Source of the DNA: Tenacibaculum gallaicum
GTDB taxonomy: Bacteria; Bacteroidota; Bacteroidia; Flavobacteriales; Flavobacteriaceae
Direction: 5' to 3'
DNA length: 64,000 bases
Assembly: GCF_003387615.1 (NCBI RefSeq)
Contig: NZ_QUNS01000004.1
Span: 238,177-302,176, forward strand
Positions 1 through 8,696 of the stretch are shown piece by piece. The notes below the pieces were generated by a model. It had not been told where the DNA came from, searched no databases, and was given only the letters and a program-made list of their open reading frames with translations. Position 1 is the first letter of the stretch. Each line of letters opens with the position of its first letter. The position numbers and the translations under genes are program-made.

Positions 1-191
1 CCATTTCCCATCAATTGGTTGATAAGTTGGTTAGATATAGTTATTTGATGATGATCTAACATTAACAAGGCTATATCTTCTATAGGAATTGTTCCTTTTA
101 CATCTTTAGTTTCTGGACACTCTACAACTAATTGATTGTGTTTTAGCTTTAAATATGTTGGACTTCCTATATAAATGGTTCTTTTTAACAT
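1..191 (-). CDS. cas1: CRISPR-associated endonuclease Cas1, N-terminal part (cut by window edge)
   Basis: The reverse strand reads from an ATG at 191 to the window edge without a stop, giving about 63 residues that begin MLKRTIYIGSPTYLKLK and continue through VECPETKD to IEDIALLMLDH. This is the N-terminal beta domain of type II Cas1 (compare the usual MLKRT-IYIGNPAYL- opening). Cas1 is the integrase that, with Cas2, inserts new spacers into the array. The gene starts 14 bases after the cas9 stop, so the two are probably co-transcribed. The catalytic residues lie outside the window. The family call rests on the motif pattern and on its place directly after cas9. Confidence 0.9.
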   Translation of the reverse strand, partial: MLKRTIYIGSPTYLKLKHNQLVVECPETKDVKGTIPIEDIALLMLDHHQITISNQLINQLMGN

Positions 192-205
192 AGTCTTTCT
201 AATTT

Positions 206-3200
206 TTAACGTTCTACTTTTTCTATTATGCCCAAACGATTAACTTTTAATTTCCAACAAATAGATTTTATCATTTTAGGCTTTCCTTTTTCATCAAGTT
301 CATTTAAATCTTTTAATTGAACCCTTTCGTTTTTATTATTCGATCCATTTTCATTAGAAATTATATTATTTGAATAATATTGAGATACAAAATGACATTC
401 CCCTTTTGTTGCACTTACCATCTTATATACTCTATTAACTTGTTCTTTTGATAAATTAGAAAAATCAACCAAACTAGGAGTGTCTTGTTCTTCTTTTGTT
501 GGTACAAAAACCAAATCATTAGGTGATATGAAGAATAAAAATTCTCCTTTTTCTTTATCAATTGGAATTAAAGGTTCGTTAAAAGCTATATTTTTTGCTC
601 TCCATTTTTGCCAATCGATTACTTCTTTTAAAGGAATGGTCTCGTATATTCTTTCTTTTTTACTAGCATTCCAATAAACCGCAAAAAAGAGGTTAGTACC
701 TTTTGCAGCCTCAACATATTTTTTAGTTTTATTTACGTTTTGCTCATTAGTAGAAACTTGAAATCTACTTCCTTCTTCATAAATCCTAACAGAATGTATT
801 GGTTGGTGCTTTTTACCATTGTTAAATTCTATAATATTTTTATTTAATGTATCAACTCCTTCAGGATTAAACGCCAAATCAAATCGTTCTTTTCCATTCT
901 CATCTATATATTTTTTAACGTGCTTTTCAAGTATTTTTTGAATGCCATAATCTGTAATAGATTCTAATTGTTTTCTGGTAAACGAATCAGATAATTTAAC
1001 TCTATAAGCTGTGGCGTTTTTCGTCCATTCCCTAACTTCTATTTTATCTATTTTTTTACCATCTTGCTCAATAGGATTCTCTTTTAAATGTTTTACTATT
1101 TTCTTTTTATCTGAATCATACAATTTATTTAAAGCTTTTACTTTTTCTCTAATTGTTTTGTTTATTATAAGTTCAGGGTGTTCAATAAAATTTTTAACAC
1201 TCGAAAGCCTCTTTTTCTTTTCCTTTATATACACCTTCCCATAAACCGTTTCTTTATGTAATGGTTTACGAATTGCTCTATTATCTCCTTTTATTTGTAG
1301 AACTAGTTGTTTATTTAGACTTCCTTTTTTATCTTTTACCCATTGCCAAGTTTTATTATTGGTTTTGGTTATTACTCTTGTGTTTTTCTTAAAACTTACA
1401 ATTGTTTTTTCTAAGCTATATAAAACATCGGTTGTAAAATTTTCCCAAGGTTTTTTATATGAATTAAAAACTTCAATAGTTTCTGTATTTCCATTTCTTT
1501 TACGAGCTACTTTTTTAAGATTACATAATTTAGAAACTAGCTTATGATTTTTTCTTTCGGTTTCTAATGAGGTAATGTAATTAATATGATCTCTTGTACA
1601 ACAAGCAATTACTATTGCATCAAGTGTATGGTGTCTATGGTCTATTCGTTTTTTATTAACTCCAGTTGGTGTAACTAATCTAAAAAATTGTTTACCAATA
1701 TTATTTCCTTCCCTATCTTTCTGATAATCTAAATATCCATATTGGTTGGAGTTGTTGAGAAGGTTAAGTCGTTCAAAGCGTGGTTGAATCAATTTATTCC
1801 ATTGCTCATTTAATCCCCAGTCATGTTTGAGCTTTGAAGTGATAGCTCCAGAAACAGAAATAAGATTTTTAGAGGTAGCCTCTTTCTCACCTTCTTCTCT
1901 AACAATATTACTAAGTATTCCTTTTATAAACTTAGCTATATACCTACTATCATTTAATTGCCTGTTAATAAACCCTTCAGGTATTTTCTCACTTAATAGA
2001 TTTTTAAGTTTTGTTCGGTTCTTTTTAAAGTATTGGGTGCAATGATTTTCATACTCACTTAAAGTTAATAATTTTATCCCATGTACTATACTTCCTCCTT
2101 TTGCTTTTAAATATTCATAGGCAGTTTTATTACTTTTATCTTCATTAATACTAGCTTCACAAATTACTTTGTTGCTAAATGAATCGTCAAAATAACGTGA
2201 TTGGGGAATAATATGCTCTATTTGATATTCGTGTGTAAATAACTTACTTATGGAAATTGGTTTGCCCGTATATGGAGAAATATACCCTTGTTCTAACCAC
2301 AATTTATATCTTTTGATGTCTGTAGCACTAGGGTTAGTATTTTTTTTAATTTTTTCTATTTCATCTTCCTTTACTTTATTATAAGATGCTTGTGGATTTT
2401 GTGTAACCCCTTCTTCGTATATTTTTAATATTTCTTGATGACTGGGAGAATATGATCGAGCACCATCTTTGTACATTTCTTCTAGTAATAATTTAACTCT
2501 ATTGTTTGTGTTTTCGTTTTGATTTTGTTTTTGAGAAATGCGTTTACGCTTATCTTTAGAGTTTTTAATATCTCTTCCTAACTCTACATGAATTTCACTA
2601 AACTTAAATTCTTTGTCTATACTCAAATTGTAGCGCCAAATGTCTCTAACAGTTCGTAACGTTTCTAAAGCTACTTGTTCTACAATTGGATTTTTTAAAC
2701 TATGTTGCCTAAACTTTTCTAAATAACTATCAATATCTTTAGGTATTTTCCATTGCGTAATTAATGAGGCTTCTGAATGCCTTTGGTAAACAGCGTAACA
2801 TGCTTGGTAAGTATTTAACCCTGTTAATGGATTATCTATAGAATGTTTTAAAAAACTTTTGATAAATTGTTTTGATATAGCATCATCACTAACCAACTCA
2901 ATAGCTTTATTTAAATTTTCTTCTTGTATATTTTCGAACTTAAGATGTTTGATACGTTCATAAATTTCGGAAACAAAATCTTTTACTTTTTCTGAAATAG
3001 TCTTTTCATTCCAATATTTACCTCTACGCATTAAAGGAAGTATTTTTTTTATTGCTTTTCCTGAATAAGCTCCGTAATCTGATGAGTACGGTGGATGTTT
3101 TTTAAATGCCTCAACAAAAGAATTTTTATCTAATTCTTGTTTCATGGCAAAATTTCCTAAAGCAGTTTCAAACTCTTTTTTATCAGTTACCGAATAAATA

Positions 3201-4888
3201 ATATGCCATAATTGTAGCTCTATTTCTGATGTTAAAAACTTAAAAACGTTGATGTTTCTTACTTTCTTGAGTCGAGTTAAGATACTATTGCGGGTTGGGT
3301 TCATCGGATATTTTTTATCAACCACGTAATTCCATCTATATATATCTTTCTCTTTTTTATCAATCTTTTTTAAATCAATAAAATATTTGATGATATTTTT
3401 CTGCTCTATTTCTTTTTTATCATTTAAGAAATCGTATAAATCAGCAACATCCTTTTCAGTTGCTAAAAACTGAGAAGTAACATCAATATCTTTTTCTTCT
3501 CCTATCTTATAAATTTTTAGATTATGAATAAATTGCCACAATCTAAACTCAATAAAATAAGGGTGTGATTTTGATATGACTTTTAAACCTTGTGTTATTT
3601 TCTCACCTTCTTTAATAAATACCCTGTTTTCGTAAGGACAAGAAGCTATATTCGATTTTTTACTTTTTAATGGACGTTGATAAAAAATAATATCGTCCAT
3701 AAATAAGTAACGAAACATTTCATCTTTCTTTTTGCTGCATATATTATTTTGATGCGCTTCGTTTTTAGAATATAGTTCTTTAACACATTGAATGTAAAGA
3801 TTCGTGTCTTTTAACTCTGTATGGAATCCTATTTGAGTTTTTAATATTTTTTCCAGTTCTTCTTTATAGTATTTACGCTCAATGGTTTTTATTAATTTTC
3901 CATTTACCTTTTGAGATGGATTCTTAAGTAAGAAATCGTAAATAAAAGCCCCTACTGTTTTGTTAGAATTATTAATATCTTGTTCTGTTTTTTTCTTTAC
4001 AAGGTTCCAGTCATCTTCTTTAGGCATTCTAAAACTACGTTTTATATTTCCTTCTTTATCTAGTTTAGGTTTCCCATCCTTTTCTAACTGAGTCGTAACT
4101 ATAAACTCTTTTACTTTACCAATCCAGCTATCTAATGACTCTTTACTTTGCCTTTTGTAAACAAATCCATTTTCTAACTGCACATTATACCAAACTCCTT
4201 TTGCATTTTTATCTTGGGTTTCTTCAATTTCTACAACTTTTAAAGCATAAAACTCTTCATTTTTACCACTGTTTTCTTCTTCTTCACCACGTAGTTGATA
4301 ATATCCCCTTTTTTGATTAAAATTTAAAAGCAACCAAGCTAGTTCTTCTTTTTCAATCTTTTGAGTTAAGGCTTTTTTACGCAGGTAATAGATCGTCCAA
4401 TCATAAGGAATCTTTGTTTCTCTTCCGCTTTTATTTGTGTAAAACAATTGAGGTTGCTCTTTTTTAAATTCAGTAACCATTTCTAAAAATGATTTTTGAA
4501 ATATAAATTCATCTTTTCCTTCTGGGTTAGGTCTGTAATTTAACTTAACCTCTTGCCCTTTTTTAAATTGACCTAATTGTTTTTTAAAATCAATTGTATT
4601 CGCATAATGATCTGGTAAAAACTGAAGAATATTTAGTACTCTATGCAAACGGTCTCTTCTTAAATTATCTCTTTCGTAAAGTCGTCGTACACCTCTGTAA
4701 GCTGTTCTGTCTGCTGTTTGAGAAATTGATTGCCCAGTACCAAAATTATTCATAGTTCCTTTATCCATCGGAATAATTCGCACGCCATTATCTATAACTT
4801 TTCCTTCTTTTTTTTCAAAATCGCTTTCTACCAACGCCCAACCAATTGAGTTGGTACCTAAATCTAAACCTAGAATTTTTTTAGTCAT
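206..4888 (-). CDS. cas9: Type II-C CRISPR effector nuclease Cas9
   Basis: This 1560-residue protein is the RNA-guided DNA nuclease of the locus. RuvC-I is seen at the N terminus (LGLDLGTNSIGWALVE, catalytic Asp9). The arginine-rich bridge helix follows at about 62-90 (YRGVRRLYERDNLRRDRL). RuvC-II is near 768 (IHVELGRD), the HNH domain near 883-905 (HEYQIEHIIPQ, then SNKVI), and RuvC-III near 1085-1092 (HHTLDAIVIA). All the nuclease residues I can locate are present. The length is at the large end for Cas9 but usual for Bacteroidota II-C proteins. The C-terminal ~400 residues should hold the wedge and PAM-interacting parts. No cas4 or csn2 is visible, and cas1 follows directly, which fits subtype II-C. 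The start ATG is the only one before the RuvC-I strand. Confidence 0.97.
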   Translation of the reverse strand: MTKKILGLDLGTNSIGWALVESDFEKKEGKVIDNGVRIIPMDKGTMNNFGTGQSISQTADRTAYRGVRRLYERDNLRRDRLHRVLNILQFLPDHYANTIDFKKQLGQFKKGQEVKLNYRPNPEGKDEFIFQKSFLEMVTEFKKEQPQLFYTNKSGRETKIPYDWTIYYLRKKALTQKIEKEELAWLLLNFNQKRGYYQLRGEEEENSGKNEEFYALKVVEIEETQDKNAKGVWYNVQLENGFVYKRQSKESLDSWIGKVKEFIVTTQLEKDGKPKLDKEGNIKRSFRMPKEDDWNLVKKKTEQDINNSNKTVGAFIYDFLLKNPSQKVNGKLIKTIERKYYKEELEKILKTQIGFHTELKDTNLYIQCVKELYSKNEAHQNNICSKKKDEMFRYLFMDDIIFYQRPLKSKKSNIASCPYENRVFIKEGEKITQGLKVISKSHPYFIEFRLWQFIHNLKIYKIGEEKDIDVTSQFLATEKDVADLYDFLNDKKEIEQKNIIKYFIDLKKIDKKEKDIYRWNYVVDKKYPMNPTRNSILTRLKKVRNINVFKFLTSEIELQLWHIIYSVTDKKEFETALGNFAMKQELDKNSFVEAFKKHPPYSSDYGAYSGKAIKKILPLMRRGKYWNEKTISEKVKDFVSEIYERIKHLKFENIQEENLNKAIELVSDDAISKQFIKSFLKHSIDNPLTGLNTYQACYAVYQRHSEASLITQWKIPKDIDSYLEKFRQHSLKNPIVEQVALETLRTVRDIWRYNLSIDKEFKFSEIHVELGRDIKNSKDKRKRISQKQNQNENTNNRVKLLLEEMYKDGARSYSPSHQEILKIYEEGVTQNPQASYNKVKEDEIEKIKKNTNPSATDIKRYKLWLEQGYISPYTGKPISISKLFTHEYQIEHIIPQSRYFDDSFSNKVICEASINEDKSNKTAYEYLKAKGGSIVHGIKLLTLSEYENHCTQYFKKNRTKLKNLLSEKIPEGFINRQLNDSRYIAKFIKGILSNIVREEGEKEATSKNLISVSGAITSKLKHDWGLNEQWNKLIQPRFERLNLLNNSNQYGYLDYQKDREGNNIGKQFFRLVTPTGVNKKRIDHRHHTLDAIVIACCTRDHINYITSLETERKNHKLVSKLCNLKKVARKRNGNTETIEVFNSYKKPWENFTTDVLYSLEKTIVSFKKNTRVITKTNNKTWQWVKDKKGSLNKQLVLQIKGDNRAIRKPLHKETVYGKVYIKEKKKRLSSVKNFIEHPELIINKTIREKVKALNKLYDSDKKKIVKHLKENPIEQDGKKIDKIEVREWTKNATAYRVKLSDSFTRKQLESITDYGIQKILEKHVKKYIDENGKERFDLAFNPEGVDTLNKNIIEFNNGKKHQPIHSVRIYEEGSRFQVSTNEQNVNKTKKYVEAAKGTNLFFAVYWNASKKERIYETIPLKEVIDWQKWRAKNIAFNEPLIPIDKEKGEFLFFISPNDLVFVPTKEEQDTPSLVDFSNLSKEQVNRVYKMVSATKGECHFVSQYYSNNIISNENGSNNKNERVQLKDLNELDEKGKPKMIKSICWKLKVNRLGIIEKVER

Positions 4889-4909
4889 TTTATTTCGCTT
4901 TTTTATACT

Positions 4910-4932
4910 AGTTCACAACACAAGAGTGAACT
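4910..4932. promoter_or_regulatory. Inverted repeat upstream of cas9, possible operator
   Basis: Seven-base arms AGTTCAC and GTGAACT are separated by nine bases and end 22 bases before the cas9 start codon. The position fits an operator or a hairpin in the cas9 leader. No canonical -7 box for cas9 is seen nearby, so how cas9 is transcribed is open. Confidence 0.35.
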
Positions 4933-5082
4933 TATGATACAATATTTTTATCTTTAAGAGGAAGAAGTCGCAATTGCTTCATTAAGAAACGAATTACTTA
5001 ATGATTTAAAAATAAGTAAAAAAAAGTTATTCGATATACGACAATCCGTAATCGACTAATTTAAAAAGGTGTATATTAGCAG

Positions 5083-5172
5083 TACAATTTTGAAATCAAT
5101 TCACAATAAGGATTATTCCGTTGTGAAAACATTTAAGTTCGCCTCTCGACTTTAACTGGGAGGCTTTTTATT
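5083..5172 (+). ncRNA. tracrRNA of the type II-C locus
   Basis: An anti-repeat at 5083-5106 (TACAATTTTGAAATCAATTC followed by ACAA) is the complement of the TTGTGAATTGATTTCAAAA-type repeats known from Flavobacteriaceae II-C arrays. It is followed by a small GGA/TCC hairpin, the tract CGTTGTGAAAAC that recurs in this tracrRNA family, and a terminator hairpin. A near-consensus -7 box (TATATTAG, 5072-5079) would start transcription just before the anti-repeat and give an RNA of about 88 nt. It points away from cas9. An imperfect inverted repeat (TTATTCGAT/ATCGACTAA, 5027-5059) lies upstream. The array itself is outside the window, so pairing with its repeat is inferred. Confidence 0.85.
5141..5170 (+). 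terminator. Intrinsic terminator of the tracrRNA
   Basis: A 7-bp stem GCCTCTC/GGGAGGC (one G-U pair) with a 10-base loop is followed by TTTTTA. It sets the 3' end of the tracrRNA. Confidence 0.85.
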
Positions 5173-5246
5173 GTTAATATAGCAACTAAAAAAACAGAAA
5201 ACCCAAGTTTTCTGCCTTTATAAAATTATATGATATTTTGTTTATT

Positions 5247-6149
5247 TTAAACCCAATTTTTAGGTTTTGCTAAAACTTCTAATAGTTTAGCTTCTTCAGA
5301 ACCTTCTTCTGGATGATGATTGTATTTCCATTGTACAGTAGGCGGTAAACTCATTAAAATACTTTCAATACGTCCGTTGGTTTTTAAACCAAACAATGTT
5401 CCTCTATCATGTACTAAATTAAACTCCACATAACGACCACGACGTACTTCTTGCCAATCTTTATGCTCTTGAGTATAAACTATCTCTTTTCTTCTCTCTA
5501 CAATCGGCATATACGAGTTTAAAAAGCTGTTTCCTACTTCGGTAACAAAATCATATCGATCTTGTATAGAGAACTCTTCTGTTTCTTTTAAATAGTCAAA
5601 GAACAAACCTCCTAAACCGCGTGCTTCATTTCGATGAGTATTCCAAAAATAGTTGTCACAGGTCTCTTTAAATTTCGGATAAAATTCTGAATCGTGTTTA
5701 TCACAAGCTTCTTTACAAACACTATGAAAATGTACTGCGTCTTCTTCAAATAAATAATACGGAGTTAAATCTTGTCCGCCACCAAACCATTGTGTAACTA
5801 TGTTTCCTTCTCCATCATACATTTCAAAATATCGCCAGTTAGCATGTACGGTTGGTACAAACGGATTCTTTGGATGTATTACTAAACTTAATCCGCAAGC
5901 AAAAAAATCTCCACTTTCTACACCAAACTGCTTTCTTAATGCTTCTGGTAACTCACCAAAAACTTTAGATATATTTACGCCGCCTTTTTCAAAAATATTC
6001 CCATTTTCAATCACACGAGTTCTACCTCCTCCACCTTCAGCACGTTCCCATAAATCTTCTTGAAACTTGGCTTTACCATCTATAGCTTCTAATGTTGATG
6101 TTATGGTATCTTGTAATTCTTGAATGTAGGCGTAAAATTGTTCTTTCAT
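5247..6149 (-). CDS. hemF: Oxygen-dependent coproporphyrinogen III oxidase
   Basis: HemF decarboxylates coproporphyrinogen III to protoporphyrinogen IX using O2 in the cytoplasm. The family signature FGGGQDLTPYY is seen in the middle, with the conserved HANWRYFEMYD before it and FDYLKET, RRGRYVEFNLVHDRGT and LMSLPP after it. The second methionine (MKEQFYAYIQELQDTI) matches the usual family start and gives 300 residues; an in-frame ATG at 6173 would add eight. It follows the EI24-type membrane protein gene by 6-30 bases, so the two are probably co-transcribed. It is the oxygen-requiring enzyme, and no hemN is in the window. Confidence 0.96.
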   Translation of the reverse strand: MKEQFYAYIQELQDTITSTLEAIDGKAKFQEDLWERAEGGGGRTRVIENGNIFEKGGVNISKVFGELPEALRKQFGVESGDFFACGLSLVIHPKNPFVPTVHANWRYFEMYDGEGNIVTQWFGGGQDLTPYYLFEEDAVHFHSVCKEACDKHDSEFYPKFKETCDNYFWNTHRNEARGLGGLFFDYLKETEEFSIQDRYDFVTEVGNSFLNSYMPIVERRKEIVYTQEHKDWQEVRRGRYVEFNLVHDRGTLFGLKTNGRIESILMSLPPTVQWKYNHHPEEGSEEAKLLEVLAKPKNWV

Positions 6150-6179
6150 GTGTTTGTTTCTGTTGAAGTGCAAAAGTAC

Positions 6180-6926
6180 TTATTCTGGTAATTTTTTAAG
6201 CTGTATTTTCTTAATAGTTTCTGTAGTTGCTGCAGTTACAGATAAAGGTAATACAAGGATTACTCCAATTATAGGAATTAGTAAAAACAGCATAAATATA
6301 ATTCCGTTTCCTATTGCTAATCCTTTATTCTCTTTTACAAAACTGATACTTTCTCTGTATTTAAAATGGCGTTCAAGCGTATAATCCATATTTCCGAAAC
6401 CTGCGTAATAGGCTTGCATTAAAAATAACAATACGGTTGAAACAATACCAATTACTGGAATAAATCCAAGTAACAAAATAGGAATTGTAAACAATAACTC
6501 TCTAGTTAAATTTCTAAGGTTTATTCGTATTCCTCTTATTAGCTGCTCTTGAAAAGAAGTAATTCTGTGTGTATGATCTCCCCCTCTTAGATGGTCTTCT
6601 ATTTTTTCTGAAACTGGACTCATAAAAGGTGCAGATAGCGCCATTACAATATGTTTATATAACACTAATCCAATTACTGCAATTAGTAGCCCACTTATAA
6701 AAGTACTGATCACCTCAAAAGTCTGTTTTCCAAATTCCCACTTCCAAAAATTAGCTACGTAGTGCCCAATATTATCGGAGAATGTATACGCCATAAAACC
6801 AACAAATGTTGCTGTTAACAGGCTTATAAACATCGGAATAATAAAATATTTCCATAATCTTAATTTTGAAATCATTCCAAAAGCCTCAAAATAGGCTTTA
6901 ACTCCTTTTATAATATTTTGTATCAT
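6180..6926 (-). CDS. EI24 / CysZ-like membrane protein
   Basis: This 248-residue integral membrane protein has about four to five hydrophobic segments (near 25-50, 75-95, 145-175 and 200-230). The N-terminal pattern GVKAYFEAFGMISKLRLWKYF and the tail LSVTAATTETI resemble the EI24 (PF07264) family, which contains sulfate transporter CysZ. In flavobacteria it is commonly found beside heme genes, but its substrate is not known. It lies just upstream of hemF and just downstream of a terminator that ends the thioredoxin-like gene. This suggests that EI24-hemF form their own unit. No function in heme synthesis can be read from the sequence. Confidence 0.75.
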   Translation of the reverse strand: MIQNIIKGVKAYFEAFGMISKLRLWKYFIIPMFISLLTATFVGFMAYTFSDNIGHYVANFWKWEFGKQTFEVISTFISGLLIAVIGLVLYKHIVMALSAPFMSPVSEKIEDHLRGGDHTHRITSFQEQLIRGIRINLRNLTRELLFTIPILLLGFIPVIGIVSTVLLFLMQAYYAGFGNMDYTLERHFKYRESISFVKENKGLAIGNGIIFMLFLLIPIIGVILVLPLSVTAATTETIKKIQLKKLPE

Positions 6927-6949
6927 ATCTTTTTTTTGTGAAAATAAAA

Positions 6950-6975
6950 AACCTCTTTCAATAAAGAAAGAGGTC
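6950..6975 (-). terminator. Intrinsic terminator after the thioredoxin-like gene
   Basis: A 9-bp perfect stem ACCTCTTTC/GAAAGAGGT (6951-6974) is followed on the minus strand by TTTTTATTTT. It separates the upstream hem genes from EI24-hemF. Confidence 0.8.
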
Positions 6976-6997
6976 TATGAAATATTGTTGAATCAAT

Positions 6998-7600
6998 TTA
7001 TTTTAAAATTGGTGCTAAAAAATCTTCAAAATTCTTTGTGTTGATTTCATTGACTTTATCCCAACTTACTTCTTTGGTAGGTGTTGCAGCCCCTCTTTTA
7101 ATATTAACAAATTGTTTGTCTTTACTAATTAAATAAGCTGTTGGATAATCTAATTTGTGAACAAAACCACTGATATCTAAATATCCTTTTTGAACTTTAT
7201 CGATATCTCTCGCAGGAACTAACTTAATTCTCTTGTCTAGTTTTTCAGCCATTCTTTTAACTTTAGCTTCCTTGTCCCAGAAAATCATAACAAACTCTAA
7301 TTGGTCATTATATTTTTCAACCATTTTGTTTAAAGCTGGTACATCTCCCCAACAAGGAGCTGACCAAGTTGCGTTAGCTATCAACACAATTGGCTTGTTA
7401 ATTTTGTCTGTACTTACCGTTTTACTATCCATTGTAGTAAAGTTATAATTTAATAAATAAGAGCCTTTAATGCACTTATCAATCAAACCTTCGGTGTTTT
7501 CTTCTACACAATTGTTTACTGCAAAATTGTAATACGTTTTATTTTGTGCGAAAATAACAGTTGTTAAAAAACACATCAAAACAAAAGATAATTTCTTCAT
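6998..7600 (-). CDS. Secreted thioredoxin-fold protein with an incomplete CXXC motif
   Basis: The 200-residue protein has a Sec signal peptide (MKKLSFVLMCFLTTVIFA, then mature Gln) and a TlpA/thioredoxin-like fold: PIVLIANATWSAPCWGDVPALNKM, then a typical YPTAYLISKD strand with its cis-proline. TlpA-type enzymes normally read WCxPC at the active site. Here the first cysteine is serine (WSAPC), which leaves a single thiol. It therefore cannot act as an ordinary dithiol oxidoreductase; a monothiol, binding or structural role is possible. It lies between hemE and a terminator in the hem cluster, where a link to extracytoplasmic heme or cytochrome maturation is only a guess. Confidence 0.75.
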   Translation of the reverse strand: MKKLSFVLMCFLTTVIFAQNKTYYNFAVNNCVEENTEGLIDKCIKGSYLLNYNFTTMDSKTVSTDKINKPIVLIANATWSAPCWGDVPALNKMVEKYNDQLEFVMIFWDKEAKVKRMAEKLDKRIKLVPARDIDKVQKGYLDISGFVHKLDYPTAYLISKDKQFVNIKRGAATPTKEVSWDKVNEINTKNFEDFLAPILK

Positions 7601-7620
7601 TTTTAATTATTTAAAGGGGG

Positions 7621-8652
7621 TTATCTATCGGCTTTATACTCTTTAACCGCATCTATAAATGCCTTTGCATTCTCTAGCGGAATATTAGGTAAAATTCCGT
7701 GCCCCAAGTTAACAATATATTTGTCTTTACCAAACTCATTTATCATTTGGTGTACCATCTTTTTTATTTCTGCTGGTGGAGACAACAATCTTGAAGGATC
7801 AAAGTTACCTTGTAAGGTAATATTTCCTCCTGTTAAATAGCGTGCATTTCTAGCAGAACACGTCCAATCTACTCCTAAAGCTGAGGCATTCGATTGTGCC
7901 ATTTCATGTAAGGCAAACCAACATCCTTTACCAAAAGCAATAACTGGAGCATCATCTTTTAATGCTTCTATTATTTGATTCATGTATTGCCACGAAAACT
8001 CTTGATAATCGGTTGGAGACAACATTCCTCCCCAAGAATCAAAAACTTGTACAGCATTTACACCTGCTTTTACCTTTTCTTTTAAATAAGCAATTGTGGT
8101 ATCTGTTATCTTCTGAAGCAATTCATGTGCCAAAACTGGTTGCGTGAAACAAAATTCTTTTGCTTTATCAAAGTTCTTAGATCCTTGACCTTGTACAACG
8201 TAACATAAAATTGTCCATGGTGACCCCGCAAAACCTATTAATGGGACCTCATCATTCAGCTTTTCTTTGGTTGCTTTAATAGCGTCCATTACGTAGCCTA
8301 ATTCTTCATTTACATCAGGAATAATTACGCTATCCAACCCTTTTTTATCTCTTATTGGATTTGGTAAATAGGGCCCGAAATTAGGTTTCATTTCCACCTC
8401 AATATTCATTGCTTGTGGAATTACTAAAATATCTGAGAACAATATAGCAGCGTCCATTCCGTACCTACGAATTGGTTGTACTGTAATTTCTGAGGCTAAT
8501 TCTGGAGTTCTACAACGTGTAAAGAAATCGTACTTTTCACGAATTTCCATAAATTCTGGTAAGTATCTCCCTGCTTGACGCATCATCCATACTGGCGGAC
8601 GATCAACTGTTTCTCCTTTTAACGCTCTTAAAAATAAATCGTTTTTTATCAT
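7621..8652 (-). CDS. hemE: Uroporphyrinogen decarboxylase
   Basis: HemE removes four carboxyl groups from uroporphyrinogen III to make coproporphyrinogen III. The family signature [16 protein letters not shown] lies at about residues 18-34, followed by the [10 protein letters not shown] region and [10 protein letters not shown]. The 343-residue length is typical. It follows hemL by 44 bases in the same direction and precedes the thioredoxin-like gene. A short GTCATT/AATGAC hairpin lies in the hemL-hemE gap. Confidence 0.97.
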   Translation of the reverse strand: MIKNDLFLRALKGETVDRPPVWMMRQAGRYLPEFMEIREKYDFFTRCRTPELASEITVQPIRRYGMDAAILFSDILVIPQAMNIEVEMKPNFGPYLPNPIRDKKGLDSVIIPDVNEELGYVMDAIKATKEKLNDEVPLIGFAGSPWTILCYVVQGQGSKNFDKAKEFCFTQPVLAHELLQKITDTTIAYLKEKVKAGVNAVQVFDSWGGMLSPTDYQEFSWQYMNQIIEALKDDAPVIAFGKGCWFALHEMAQSNASALGVDWTCSARNARYLTGGNITLQGNFDPSRLLSPPAEIKKMVHQMINEFGKDKYIVNLGHGILPNIPLENAKAFIDAVKEYKADR

Positions 8653-8696
8653 GTCTATCTATACGTCATTCTTCCTCTTAATGACAATTATTTATT

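Noticed and set aside
480..2045. Short open frames on the plus strand across cas9
   Set aside because: They are antisense to a well-supported 1560-residue Cas9, rich in Phe/Leu/Ser as expected of shadows, and have no promoter or family features.
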